A DNA stretch of 64,000 nt from Actinomadura luteofluorescens (GTDB lineage: Bacteria > Actinomycetota > Actinomycetes > Streptosporangiales > Streptosporangiaceae): NCBI RefSeq assembly GCF_013409365.1, contig NZ_JACCBA010000001.1, forward strand, positions 6,014,001 through 6,078,000, read 5' to 3'. Each line of letters starts with the position of its first letter. Position 1 is the first letter of the stretch. Shown here in pieces: positions 48,135-56,771 of the stretch. Both the position numbers and the translations under genes were made by a program. The notes beneath the pieces are model-generated. The model was not told the DNA's origin and made no database searches. It was given only the letters and a program-made list of their open reading frames with translations.

Positions 48135-49724
48135 GTGGTTGATGGGGGAGCACGGACAGGGCCGCCGGTCGCGGCGGACATGGATCCCCGGCGGGTCCAC
48201 GCCGCGCTGAGCCTGCTGGCGGACCGGCGCTGGCGGACGCTCGGCGAGCTGGTCCGGGAGACGGGCGCGCCGCGGCGTTCGGTGGAGTCGCTGCTGGCCG
48301 GGCTCTCGCTGGAGCACACCGGCGGCGACCGGTTCCGCCTCACCCCGGAGCAGGGCGCCGAGATCGCCGAGTCGCTGCGCACCGGGTACCGCCCGCTCGA
48401 CCCGGCCGACCCGGTGGGGCACCTGCTGCCCGAGTACGCCGCCGTGGTGGAGCGGGTGGCCGGGCTGATCGAGCGGGCGCCGCGGGCGCGGCACGTCCTG
48501 GACCACGTGTCGGCCACGCCGGAGACGGTGGTGCGGCGGGCGCTGCTCCTGGGGGCGCGGTTCTGGCTGCCGGGCACGCGTCTGCTGTGCGTGGGCGACC
48601 ACGATCTGACCTCGCTGGCCGTCGGGCTGGTCCATCCGGGCGTGCAGACCACCGTCGTGGACGTCGACGAGCGGATCCTCGCCTACATCGACGAGCGCGC
48701 CGCCGAACTCGGGCTGGATGTGCGCACCCGCTGGGCCGATCTGAGGCTGGGGCTTCCGGCGTCGGCCGTCGAGTACGCGGACCTCGCGGTGACCGATCCT
48801 CCGTACACGCCGGAGGGCGTCGGGCTGTTCGTGGCGCGAGCGGTGCAGGGGCTGCGTGACCAGGGGCAGGGCCGGGTCCTGCTCGCCTACGGGGCGAGCG
48901 ACCGCACGCCGATGCTCGCGCTGAAGGTCCAGCAGGCGCTGCAGGATCTGAACCTCGTGAGCGAGGCCGTCTACCCGGACTTCAACAGCTATTTCGGCGC
49001 GGAGGCGATCGGTTCGCGCGCCGACCTGTACGTACTACGGCCGACCGGCAAGAGCCTGCCGGCCGCGGCCGCCCGCGCCGACCGGTTCGCCACCGCCATC
49101 TACACCCAGGGGCCCCAGGCGGTCGAGGCCCGGACGGCGGAGGGGGCGTCGCCCGACGTCGCCGGCCTCCACCCGGACGTCCTGGTCGGAGACTGGCGCA
49201 AGCAGGTGCTCCCGCAGGTGCCGCGCGTGCGGCTGACGACCTGGCTGGCCAAGCCGTACGCCGCGCGGGTGCGGCACGCGGCCGTCGCGCTGCCCCCGGG
49301 GCTGGAGACGGCACTGGTCCGGGTCCTCCTGGCCACGCGCGCCGAGCACGTCCGGGTGTTCCTCTCCGAGGCTCCCGGCGACCTCGCGGACGAGGCCGCC
49401 TCGCTCGCGGCCGTTTACGAGCTGACCCGGCGCGGTTCGGCGGTGGAGGCGGTGCGCACCCCGTCCAGCACGGGCGACCAGACCCAGCGGATCGTGCGCG
49501 CGATCCTGGACCGGGCGCACGGGAAGGTCGCCAACGTCTGGCGCGACGCCCTGCTCGACGCGCACGCGGGCCTGACCAAGCGGCAGGCCCGCGCGATCGT
49601 GGCCGACGCCGCTCCCTGGGCGCGGGACGTCACCCTGCTGGAACTCCCGCTCCACCGCCTGCGCGACCTGCCCACCGCCGTCCGCGCCTCCCTGGACCTC
49701 GTCACCGCGGCCCCGGCCGGCTAG
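48135..49724 (+). CDS. Bis-aminopropyl spermidine synthase (BpsA)-like protein
   Basis: About 529 residues from GTG 48135 (ATG 48180 is the alternative; neither has a strong ribosome site). The N-terminal ~70 residues look like a winged helix (DRRWRTLGELVRETGAPRRS). The BpsA-like aminopropyltransferase/methyltransferase fold follows: LLCVGDHDLTSLAVGLVHPG, VVDVDERILAYIDERAAELG and AVTDPPYTPEGVGLFVARAV. GDxDLTS and DPPYT are the marks of the BpsA family, which makes branched polyamines in thermophiles; actinobacterial members are uncharacterised. The C-terminal ~200 residues (LTTWLAKPYAARVRHAAVAL and beyond) extend past the core. Function in this organism is open. Confidence 0.78.
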   Translation: MVDGGARTGPPVAADMDPRRVHAALSLLADRRWRTLGELVRETGAPRRSVESLLAGLSLEHTGGDRFRLTPEQGAEIAESLRTGYRPLDPADPVGHLLPEYAAVVERVAGLIERAPRARHVLDHVSATPETVVRRALLLGARFWLPGTRLLCVGDHDLTSLAVGLVHPGVQTTVVDVDERILAYIDERAAELGLDVRTRWADLRLGLPASAVEYADLAVTDPPYTPEGVGLFVARAVQGLRDQGQGRVLLAYGASDRTPMLALKVQQALQDLNLVSEAVYPDFNSYFGAEAIGSRADLYVLRPTGKSLPAAAARADRFATAIYTQGPQAVEARTAEGASPDVAGLHPDVLVGDWRKQVLPQVPRVRLTTWLAKPYAARVRHAAVALPPGLETALVRVLLATRAEHVRVFLSEAPGDLADEAASLAAVYELTRRGSAVEAVRTPSSTGDQTQRIVRAILDRAHGKVANVWRDALLDAHAGLTKRQARAIVADAAPWARDVTLLELPLHRLRDLPTAVRASLDLVTAAPAG

Positions 49725-49734
49725 AGCCGCGCCG

Positions 49735-50772
49735 TCACGACTCCTTCGACAGGGCCTCGACGGTTCGGGCCGCGGCGGTGCGGAGGTCCGCTTCGGAGTG
49801 GCCGAGATGGGTGACGGCGCGCAGGACGGTGGGGTGGTGGGCGTTGGACCACAGCACGCCGTGGGAGCGCAGGCGGTCCCGGGCCTCCTCGCGGTCGAGC
49901 CCGAGCGAAGCCAGATCGAGGAAGACGAAGTTGGTGCCGACGCTCGCGGGGTCGATCGGCAGGCCGCCCTCGGCGAGGAGGGTGGCGAGGACACGGGCGT
50001 TGGCGTGGTCGTCGGCCAGCCGCGCGACGTTGTGCTGGAGCGCGTACCGGGCGGCGCCCGCCAGGACGCCGGCCTGGCGGAGCGACCCGCCGAGCATCTG
50101 CCGGATGCGCCGGGCCGGGGCCAGCACGTCGGAGCGTCCGACGAGGGCCGCGCCGGCGGGGCAGCCGAGGCCCTTGGAGAAGCAGACGGCGACGGTCCGC
50201 GCCCGCGCGGTGATCCGGTCGGGCGGGACGTCCAGCGCGACGGCGGCGTTGAACAGGCGCGCCCCGTCGATGTGGACGGCGAGGCCGAGTTCGTCGCAGG
50301 TGTCGTGGAGGTCGTCCAGGGCGGCGAGCGGCCATGCCCGGCCGCCGGAGACGTTGTGGGTGTCCTCCACGACGGCGAGCGCCGTCCGGGGCCGGTGCTC
50401 GGAGTCCGCGACCTGGGCGATCTCGCGGACCTGGTCTCCGGTGAACACCCCGGCCTCGCCCGGCAGGCCGGTGACGACCGCGCCGGCGAGGAACGCGGGG
50501 CCGCCCGCCTCGTAGCGGAACATGTGGCTGTGCCGCTCTCCGACGATCTCCTGGCCGCGGGCCACCTGGCACAGCAGCGCGATCTGGTTGGCCATCGTCG
50601 CCGAGGGGACGAACAGCGCCGCCTCCTGGCCGAGCAGCCCGGTCAGCTCGTCCTCCAGCGCGAGGACGGTCGGGTCCTCGCGCACCTGCTCGTCGCCGAG
50701 CGGGGCGGAGGTCATCGCGCGCAGCATGCCCTCGGTGGGCAGCGTCATCACGTCGGAGCGAAGATCGATCAT
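49735..50772 (-). CDS. L-threonine aldolase-like (PLP, beta-eliminating lyase family)
   Basis: A 345-residue fold-type I PLP enzyme. MIDLRSDVMTLPTEGMLRAM and LGDEQVREDPTVLALEDELT are family starts. H81 in ERHSHMF stacks on PLP, D169 in VHIDGARLFNA binds its ring, and K200 in CFSKGLGCPAGAA forms the Schiff base. It should cleave L-threonine or other beta-hydroxy amino acids to glycine and an aldehyde. It is the last gene of the leftward IclR-led operon (8 bp after the SDR). It complements the D-specific aldolase of the same operon. Confidence 0.93.
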   Translation of the reverse strand: MIDLRSDVMTLPTEGMLRAMTSAPLGDEQVREDPTVLALEDELTGLLGQEAALFVPSATMANQIALLCQVARGQEIVGERHSHMFRYEAGGPAFLAGAVVTGLPGEAGVFTGDQVREIAQVADSEHRPRTALAVVEDTHNVSGGRAWPLAALDDLHDTCDELGLAVHIDGARLFNAAVALDVPPDRITARARTVAVCFSKGLGCPAGAALVGRSDVLAPARRIRQMLGGSLRQAGVLAGAARYALQHNVARLADDHANARVLATLLAEGGLPIDPASVGTNFVFLDLASLGLDREEARDRLRSHGVLWSNAHHPTVLRAVTHLGHSEADLRTAAARTVEALSKES

Positions 50773-50780
50773 GGTGGCCC

Positions 50781-51527
50781 CTATCCGGCGAGGTATCCGC
50801 CGTCGACGACGATCTGGGTGCCGGAGACGAACGAGGCCCCCGGCGAGCAGAGGAAGGCGACCACGTCCGCGATCTCCTCGGGACGGCCGCGGCGGCCGAG
50901 CGGCGGCAGGCCCGCGACCCCCGAGCGCGCCTGGTCGGCCTCGACGAGCTCGACGAGCCGGTCGCTGCCGGGCGTGCTGATGTCGCCCGGGTCGACCTGG
51001 ACGACCCGGATCCCCGACGGCCCGAGTTCCATGGCGAGGGCGCGGGTCAGCCCGGTCATCGCCGACTTGCTGACGGTGTAGGCGGAGGCGTCGAGCTGGC
51101 CCCGGTGGGCGGCGATCGACCCGATGTTGACGATGGTGCCGCCGCCCGCCGCGACCATGTGCCGCGCGGCCTCGCGGGCGCAGACGAACGGCCCGACGGT
51201 GTTGACCGCGAGGATGCGCGCCAGCAGGTCGTCGGAGGTGTCGAGCAGGGACGCCTTGGCGGGGACGCCGGTCACGGCCGCGCAGTTCACCAGGATCTCC
51301 GGCGGCCCGTGCGCGGCGGCGACCTCGGCGACGGCGGCGCTGATCGCGGCCGGGTCGCCGGCGTCGACCGCCATGACCTCGGCGGCGGACGCCAGCTCGG
51401 CGCGGGCCCGCTCGGCGGCCGGCGCGGCCTCGAAGACGGTGACGGTCCGGCCGGGGGCGGCGAGCCGCCGCGTGATGGCGGAGCCGATGCCGCCCCCTCC
51501 GCCGGTGACGATGACGCTTGTGCTCAT
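50781..51527 (-). CDS. SDR-family oxidoreductase
   Basis: A 248-residue classical SDR with cofactor loop VIVTGGGGGIGSAITRRLAA, the NAG-like motif LVNCAAVTG, catalytic Ser in IVNIGSIAAHRG and active-site YTVSKSAMTGLTRALA. The C-terminus is SGTQIVVDGGYLAG. All catalytic residues are intact, unlike two other SDRs in this window. It sits in the IclR operon between the metallo-hydrolase-like and threonine-aldolase genes and could oxidise or reduce a beta-hydroxy or keto intermediate. The exact substrate is unknown. Confidence 0.93.
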   Translation of the reverse strand: MSTSVIVTGGGGGIGSAITRRLAAPGRTVTVFEAAPAAERARAELASAAEVMAVDAGDPAAISAAVAEVAAAHGPPEILVNCAAVTGVPAKASLLDTSDDLLARILAVNTVGPFVCAREAARHMVAAGGGTIVNIGSIAAHRGQLDASAYTVSKSAMTGLTRALAMELGPSGIRVVQVDPGDISTPGSDRLVELVEADQARSGVAGLPPLGRRGRPEEIADVVAFLCSPGASFVSGTQIVVDGGYLAG

Positions 51528-51541
51528 GGGCGTTCCTCGGG

Positions 51542-52267
51542 TCAGTGGAAGGAGCCGGGCAGCCGGCCCAGCTCGAAGGCGGACAGGGCCTGCTCGATGT
51601 GCCAGGTCGCGTCCGACATGACCGGTGTGCCGTGGCCGGGCAGCAGGACGTCGGGACGTGCGGCGCGGAGCCGTTCGAGGGACCGCCGCAACGCCTGGAC
51701 GTCGGCGTCCCCGGCGCCCGGCAGCACGATGCGGCCCCGGCTGAACAGGAGGTCGCCGGTGCAGGCGTAGGTCGTGCCGCCCGCGGTGAACAGCCAGGCC
51801 GTGTGGTCGGCGCTGTGCCCCGGCGTCGGCAGCGCCCGCAGCGGGCCCTCCTCCAGGCCCGCCTCGGCGGGCGTCAGCACGCCCGGGTAGGGCGCGAACC
51901 GGTAGCCGGCGGGGTAGATCCCGGCGCGCAGCGCGGCGGTGAGGCCCAGCTGCCCGGGGTCGGCGGCGCGGACCAGCTCCGCCGTCAGCGGTCCGGCGAC
52001 GATCGCGGTGCCGTTCGCGGCGAGCCCGGCGGCGCCGCCCGCGTGGTCGGCGTGCGCGTGCGTGACCAGCGCGCCGAGCAGCGGCAGCCCACCGAGGGCC
52101 TCCTCGACGCGGGCGAGCAGCACCCCCTGGTCGAGCCCGCTTCCCGTGTCGGCCAGCCAGGCGCCGCCGTCGCCGCGCAGCAGGTAGACGTTGCCGTCGT
52201 AGGCGTTGCTGAGCCCTGGACCGAGCCGTCCGCCGCCGACCAGGTCGACGGCCGCGTCAAGCCGCAC
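51542..52267 (-). CDS. Metallo-beta-lactamase-fold hydrolase
   Basis: A 241-residue MBL-fold protein with the dinuclear metal motif LVTHAHADHAGG (HxHxDH), a later His in PTPGHSADHTAW, Asp in TGDLLFSRG and His in LLPGHGTPV. It resembles glyoxalase-II-like and lactone-hydrolysing members. It could hydrolyse a thioester or lactone intermediate of the pathway. GTG 52267 overlaps the upstream aspartoacylase-like gene by 11 bp. The precise substrate cannot be deduced. Confidence 0.9.
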   Translation of the reverse strand: MRLDAAVDLVGGGRLGPGLSNAYDGNVYLLRGDGGAWLADTGSGLDQGVLLARVEEALGGLPLLGALVTHAHADHAGGAAGLAANGTAIVAGPLTAELVRAADPGQLGLTAALRAGIYPAGYRFAPYPGVLTPAEAGLEEGPLRALPTPGHSADHTAWLFTAGGTTYACTGDLLFSRGRIVLPGAGDADVQALRRSLERLRAARPDVLLPGHGTPVMSDATWHIEQALSAFELGRLPGSFH

Positions 52268-53195
52268 GGCCGTCCTCCCCGGCGATGATGGCGGCGACCT
52301 CGCCGGGCGTGACCCGCAGGTCGTGGCGCAGCATCATGACGACGCCAGACGCGTCCGCCCGCACGACCTCCGCGCATTGCCCGCCGTCGTCGTACACCGC
52401 GCCGATCGTTTGACCCGCGGCCACCGTGTCCCCGGCCGCGACGGAGGAGACGAAGACTCCCGCCGAGCCGAACAGGACGCCGGTGTCGGTGTTGCCGTCC
52501 CCGCCCGTCACGACGACCTGCCGTGCGGGCGGCGGCCCGGCGAAGGAGACGGGTTCGGCCGCGCCCGCGACCTCCAGCAGGCGCAGCACCCCCTGCGCGT
52601 ACAGGTCGATGTCGGCCTCACGGAGTGCGCCGCCCCCGCCGCTCTCGAAGTAGGCCCAGGGCTTGCCGAGGGCGTCGGCGTGGCTGACGGACCGGCCCGG
52701 CGCGACCGACGCGTGCGCCCACAGGTAGGGGAAGGGTGTCGCGCGGGCGGCGTCGAGCAGCGGCCGGCCCCCGAGCGTCCGGCCCGCCCCGAACCCGCAC
52801 ATCGGGGGCATCCGGTAGCGGCGCCCGGCGGAGTGCAGGTCGATCAGCAGGTCGCACGGGTCGATGAGCGCGGTGGCGATCGTGTGGGCGATGCGCTCGC
52901 TGAGCCCGCCGCCGGGATCGCCTGGGAAGAGCCGCGCGAGGTTGGCGTCGCCGTCGCCGTGCCGGGTGCCCGCCGCGAGGGCGGGCGGGTTGGCGCGGGG
53001 CAGCACCGTCACCGTTCCGCGGACCGGCGTCGAGGCGAGCAGGTCCGCGACGCGGTACGCGGCGAGGACGCCCTCCATCTCGTCGCCGTGGACCCCGCCG
53101 AGGACGGTCACCGCGGGGCCGCCGCCGTCACCGAACCGGACGAAGTCCAGGTCGAGGCCGGGGGCGGCCCGGAGGCGCCCGCTCACCGCTGTCAT
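52257..53195 (-). CDS. Succinylglutamate desuccinylase/aspartoacylase-family amidohydrolase
   Basis: A 312-residue zinc peptidase-like enzyme. Zinc ligands are in GGVHGDEMEGVLAA (HxxE) and, later, LLIDLHSAGRRYRMPP (His). GTVTVLPRANPPALAAGTR is a further conserved block. The C-terminal ~90 residues form a beta-rich domain (VVVTGGDGNTDTGVLF to VTPGEVAAIIA), as in this family. Members hydrolyse N-acyl amino acids, for example acetylaspartate, or related amides. In this operon it may deacylate N-acyl amino acids alongside the D-aminoacylase on the other strand. Confidence 0.88.
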   Translation of the reverse strand: MTAVSGRLRAAPGLDLDFVRFGDGGGPAVTVLGGVHGDEMEGVLAAYRVADLLASTPVRGTVTVLPRANPPALAAGTRHGDGDANLARLFPGDPGGGLSERIAHTIATALIDPCDLLIDLHSAGRRYRMPPMCGFGAGRTLGGRPLLDAARATPFPYLWAHASVAPGRSVSHADALGKPWAYFESGGGGALREADIDLYAQGVLRLLEVAGAAEPVSFAGPPPARQVVVTGGDGNTDTGVLFGSAGVFVSSVAAGDTVAAGQTIGAVYDDGGQCAEVVRADASGVVMMLRHDLRVTPGEVAAIIAGEDGRAA

Positions 53196-53217
53196 CGTGT
53201 GCGTTCCCTTCGTTCGG

Positions 53218-54318
53218 TCAGCGCCTGCGCGCCTGGATGGGCCAGGTGTCCGCGAAGGACGTCCCGTCGTGCACCCAGTACCGGCTGAACAGGTTCACCG
53301 CGGTGCAGGCGTGGTTGGGGACCACCGCGACCCGGTCGCCCGGCGCGAGGCCGTGCGGCGCCGCCGACCCGGCGAGCCCGTGCTCCTCGTAGAGCTTCTC
53401 GACGACGATGCCCGGGTGGCCGTCCACCAGGCCGAAGCCCGGTGTCAGCGTGGTCATCCGCTCGGCGGGCAGGCTCTTGGCCCCGGCGTCCAGGACGAGC
53501 CGGTCCGGCGCCGGGACGTCCACCACCGTGCTGATCACGGCGAGCGCGCACTCGGCCGCGTCCGGGCCGCCGAGCGCGACCTGGGTGGCGTCGTAGAAGG
53601 CGTAGTTGCCGTACCGGTACTCGTGCGCGCGGCCGGATTCCACGCGGGCCAGCGGGGTGACGCCGACGCTGTGGACGGGCGCCTCGATCCCGCGTCCGGC
53701 CAGCGCCGCGCCCGTGCTCGCCAGCGCCTCGTCCTGCTGGTCGCGGACGGCGGCCAGCCCGGCCGCGTCGGTGGCGGCGTAGGCGTGCCCGGCGAACGTC
53801 ATCAGGGCCCGCAGCCGGACCCCTCCGCCGAACGGCGCGGCCGCGACGGCCTCGGCGGTGGGCGGGCCGGGGGCGGTGCCGAGCCGGCGTGTGCCGGAGT
53901 CGATCTCCCAGTAGACGTCGAACTCCGCGCCGGTCGCGGCGAGCGCGGCGACGTGCTCGGCCCGCGAGCAGGTGACGGCGACCCGGCCCCGCCCGGTGAG
54001 CTCGGTGAGGGCGCGGACGCGCTCACCCGGGACGGGCGGGTAGGCGACGAGCACCGACGGGAAGCCCGCGTCGAAGGCCAGGGCGGCCTCGTCGGCGGTC
54101 GCCACGGTCGCCCGGACGGCCCCCGCCGCGACCTGGGCCCGCGCGATCTCCAGGCACTTGTGGGTCTTCAGATGGGGCGTGGAGCGCCCGCCGTGGCCCG
54201 TGACGCGGTCGGCCATCTCACGGATGTTGGCCATGAGCCGGGAGTGGCGCAGGGCCAGGAAGGGCGTCGGCGGGCCGTCCCCGGAGCAGACCGCGGCCCA
54301 GCCTTCGCCGCCGGTCAC
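53218..54318 (-). CDS. D-threonine aldolase / D-serine dehydratase-like (PLP, fold type III)
   Basis: A 366-residue enzyme of the alanine-racemase-fold D-threonine-aldolase/DSD1 family. The PLP Lys is K51 in TPHLKTHKC. The barrel carries TVATADEAALAFDAGFPSVL and DVYWEIDSGTRRLG (substrate side). The metal site near the C-terminus is VVPNHACTAVN (His and Cys). The family cleaves D-beta-hydroxy amino acids to glycine and an aldehyde, or dehydrates D-serine. Its GTG start overlaps the IclR stop (GTGA), so it is the first enzyme of the operon. Together with a D-aminoacylase it makes D-amino acids the likely substrate class. Confidence 0.9.
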   Translation of the reverse strand: MTGGEGWAAVCSGDGPPTPFLALRHSRLMANIREMADRVTGHGGRSTPHLKTHKCLEIARAQVAAGAVRATVATADEAALAFDAGFPSVLVAYPPVPGERVRALTELTGRGRVAVTCSRAEHVAALAATGAEFDVYWEIDSGTRRLGTAPGPPTAEAVAAAPFGGGVRLRALMTFAGHAYAATDAAGLAAVRDQQDEALASTGAALAGRGIEAPVHSVGVTPLARVESGRAHEYRYGNYAFYDATQVALGGPDAAECALAVISTVVDVPAPDRLVLDAGAKSLPAERMTTLTPGFGLVDGHPGIVVEKLYEEHGLAGSAAPHGLAPGDRVAVVPNHACTAVNLFSRYWVHDGTSFADTWPIQARRR

Positions 54319-55061
54319 CGCGACACCCCCGGCAGCGTGGCCTTACCGGTGATCTCGCGGGCCAGTTCGGCCACGGCCCGTCCCATCTCGCGTTCCAGCT
54401 CGGGGGACATCCGCTCGACCGAGACGATCAGGCTGAGTGCGGCGACCGGCTCCCCGCGCCGGCCGAGCGCCGACGCGACGCCGGCGATGCCGTCGAAGAA
54501 CTCGCCGCGATCCACCGAGTAGCCGCGCTCCGCGGACCGCTCGACGTCGTCGGCGATCCTGGCGCGCACCTCGTCCGACAGCGCCGACCAGCGCGGCCCC
54601 GCGCACAGCTCCCGCCGCTGGGCGGGGTCGAGCCGGGCCAGCACGGCCCGTCCGGCGGCGCCCTCCCATATCGGGGCGGTGCTGCCGAGCCGCGCGCTCG
54701 GGGCGAAGGGGATGCTGCTGTCGGTGCGCTCGACGTAGACCATCTCGTCGCCGTTGGGGACCGAGAACGCGGTCGCGGCGTCGAACCGCCGGCCCAGCGG
54801 GGCCAGCGCGGTCATGGCGTCGCGCCGCATGTTGCGGTGCGAGAGCCGGATCGCGGCCAGCCGGAGCGGCAGTTCTCCGATCTGCCAGTTGCCGTCGGGG
54901 TCGCGCTCCACCATGCCGATCTCGGCGAGACCGCTCAGCAGGCGGTGCGCCGAACTCTTGCTCAGCTGCGCCCGTTCGGCGCATTCGGCGAGGCCGAGGA
55001 CGGGTTCCTCCTGACTGAACGCGGCGAGCAGAGCACCGACGCGATCGACCACTTGCACCAC
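54315..55061 (-). CDS. IclR-family transcriptional regulator
   Basis: A 248-residue regulator. The N-terminal winged helix is VVDRVGALLAAFSQEEPVLG with LAECAERAQLSKSSAHRLLS. The effector-binding domain runs from LGRRFDAATAFSVPNGDEMV through GSTAPIWEGAAGRAVLARLD to a C-terminal SLIVSVERMSPELE. IclR proteins typically control catabolic genes and bind a pathway intermediate. It is the first gene of the leftward operon and divergent from the D-aminoacylase-ABC operon. The 19-bp palindrome at 55118-55136 is its likely operator, which would let it control both. Confidence 0.93.
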   Translation of the reverse strand: MVQVVDRVGALLAAFSQEEPVLGLAECAERAQLSKSSAHRLLSGLAEIGMVERDPDGNWQIGELPLRLAAIRLSHRNMRRDAMTALAPLGRRFDAATAFSVPNGDEMVYVERTDSSIPFAPSARLGSTAPIWEGAAGRAVLARLDPAQRRELCAGPRWSALSDEVRARIADDVERSAERGYSVDRGEFFDGIAGVASALGRRGEPVAALSLIVSVERMSPELEREMGRAVAELAREITGKATLPGVSR

Positions 55062-55117
55062 GAACGCCTCCAGGAATGCCTTGACCGGGGACTGGCAGCG
55101 AGATTAGGTTGCCACAA

Positions 55118-55136
55118 CATCCCACGACGTGGAATG
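55118..55136. promoter_or_regulatory. Near-perfect palindrome, likely IclR operator
   Basis: CATCCCACG-A-CGTGGAATG is an inverted repeat with 9-bp arms and one mismatch (C/A). TGGAATGC at 55130-55137 recurs as TGGAACGC at 55150-55157, exactly 20 bp on, which suggests a second half-site on the same DNA face. It is in the divergent region between the IclR gene (55061) and the D-aminoacylase (55168). Confidence 0.65.
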
Positions 55137-55167
55137 CCAAACCACAGAATGGAACGCAGAGACCGTG

Positions 55168-56736
55168 GTGAAGATCATCCGAGGGGGGCGCGTCGTCGAC
55201 CCGGGCACCGGGACCGACGCGGTGCTCGACCTGCTCATCGAGGGCGAGCGGGTGACGGCGCTGGCGGCGCGGATCGCGCCGCCGGCCGGCGCGACGGTGA
55301 TCGACGCCTCCGGCCTGGTGGTCCTGCCGGGCTTCGTGGACATGCACACGCACAGCGACTTCACGCTCCAGCACGACCCCGGCGCCCTGGCGCGCCTGCA
55401 CCAGGGCGTCACGACCGACGTCACCGGGAACTGCGGTTTCTCCCCGTTCCCGCTGCCCCGGACCAGCAGGGGCTTCGGGTCCTTCTTCAGCTCCCGGCTC
55501 GACCCCGGCTTCCCGGACCTCGACGCCTACGCCGCCCACCTGGAGTCGCTCGGGACGGCGGTCAACGTCGCCCCGCTCGTCGGCCTCGGCGCCGTCCGCG
55601 AGCACGTCGCGGGCTCCGACCCCCGGCCGCCGTCGGACGAGGCCGTCGCCGCGATGCGCCGCCTCGTCGCCGACGGCCTCGACCAGGGCGCGTTCGGCGT
55701 CTCCAGCGGCCTGGTCTACACGCCCGGACGGTTCGCCGCCGCCGACGAGCTGCGGCGGGTCATCGCGCCGCTGCGCGGGTCGGGCCGCTTCTACGCCACC
55801 CACCTGCGCGACGAGCGGGACGGCCTGGTCGCGTCCGTGGCCGAGGCGATCTCGACGGCCGAGCGGGCGGGCGTCGACCTGCAGATCTCCCACCACAAGG
55901 CGCTGGGCAAGGCCAACTGGGGACGCACGGAGCAGACCCTCGCGATGGTCGACGAGGCCAACGCCCGCGGCGGCATCGAGGTCGCCGTCGACTACTACCC
56001 CTACACCTCCGGCAGCACGGGGGTCTCCAGCCTCCTGCCTCCCGGGTCGCTGGACGGCGGCTGGCCGCTGCTGCGCGCCCGGGCGGGCGAGGGCGCCGAG
56101 CGGCTGCGCCTGCTGCGCCACCTGGACGGCGCGGCGCAGTTCCGCCCCGACGAGATCATCATCGGCCGCTCCCGGACCCGGCCGGAGGCGTCCGGGCGGG
56201 CGCTGCCGGACTACGCCGCCGCGCTCTCCCGCGCCCCCGTGGAGGCGCTGCTGGAGCTGATCCTCGCCGAGGGCGAGAGCCTCACCATGATCGTCCCGGC
56301 CGCCTCGCGGGACGACCTCGACCGCGTGTCCGCGCACCCCGCCGCCATGCACGGCAGCGACGGCTGGCTGATGACGGCCGGGCAGGCGCGGCACGAGCAC
56401 CCGCGCAACCTCGCGAGCACCACCGAGGTGCTGGTCCCCGCGCTCCTCGGGCGGACCCCGCTCGACCGGGCGGTCCGGCACCTGGCCACCGCGCCCGCCC
56501 GGCGGCTGCGCCTGGACGGCCGCGGGACCCTGCGCCCCGGCGCGTTCGCCGACATCACCGTCGCCGACCCCGGACGCGCCGCCGCCTACCACAGCGGCCG
56601 GGGGACGGAGGCGGGCGCGGCGTCGGAGCGCGCCTATCCCGACCTCATGAGCTGGGTCTTCGTGAACGGCGAACCCGCCATCGAGAACTCCCGCCCCACC
56701 GGTCGGCGCCCAGGCAAGGTCCTGCGCGCGGCATGA
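55168..56736 (+). CDS. N-acyl-D-amino-acid deacylase (D-aminoacylase family)
   Basis: A 522-residue amidohydrolase. The metal motif is GFVDMHTHSDFTL (H60, H62 counting from GTG 55168), the bridging Cys is in VTGNCGFSPFP, later ligands lie in YATHLRDE and ISHHKALGKANWGR, and Asp is in HGSDGWLMT. It removes the acyl group from N-acyl-D-amino acids. I chose GTG 55168 (VKIIRGGRVVDPG) because amidohydrolases begin like this; readings from 55129 or 55165 differ only at the N-terminus. It starts the rightward operon and should work in the cytosol on the imported substrate. Confidence 0.93.
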   Translation: MKIIRGGRVVDPGTGTDAVLDLLIEGERVTALAARIAPPAGATVIDASGLVVLPGFVDMHTHSDFTLQHDPGALARLHQGVTTDVTGNCGFSPFPLPRTSRGFGSFFSSRLDPGFPDLDAYAAHLESLGTAVNVAPLVGLGAVREHVAGSDPRPPSDEAVAAMRRLVADGLDQGAFGVSSGLVYTPGRFAAADELRRVIAPLRGSGRFYATHLRDERDGLVASVAEAISTAERAGVDLQISHHKALGKANWGRTEQTLAMVDEANARGGIEVAVDYYPYTSGSTGVSSLLPPGSLDGGWPLLRARAGEGAERLRLLRHLDGAAQFRPDEIIIGRSRTRPEASGRALPDYAAALSRAPVEALLELILAEGESLTMIVPAASRDDLDRVSAHPAAMHGSDGWLMTAGQARHEHPRNLASTTEVLVPALLGRTPLDRAVRHLATAPARRLRLDGRGTLRPGAFADITVADPGRAAAYHSGRGTEAGAASERAYPDLMSWVFVNGEPAIENSRPTGRRPGKVLRAA

Positions 56737-56771
56737 CCGTCCCCCACGCACCGATTGGAACGGAGCAGACC

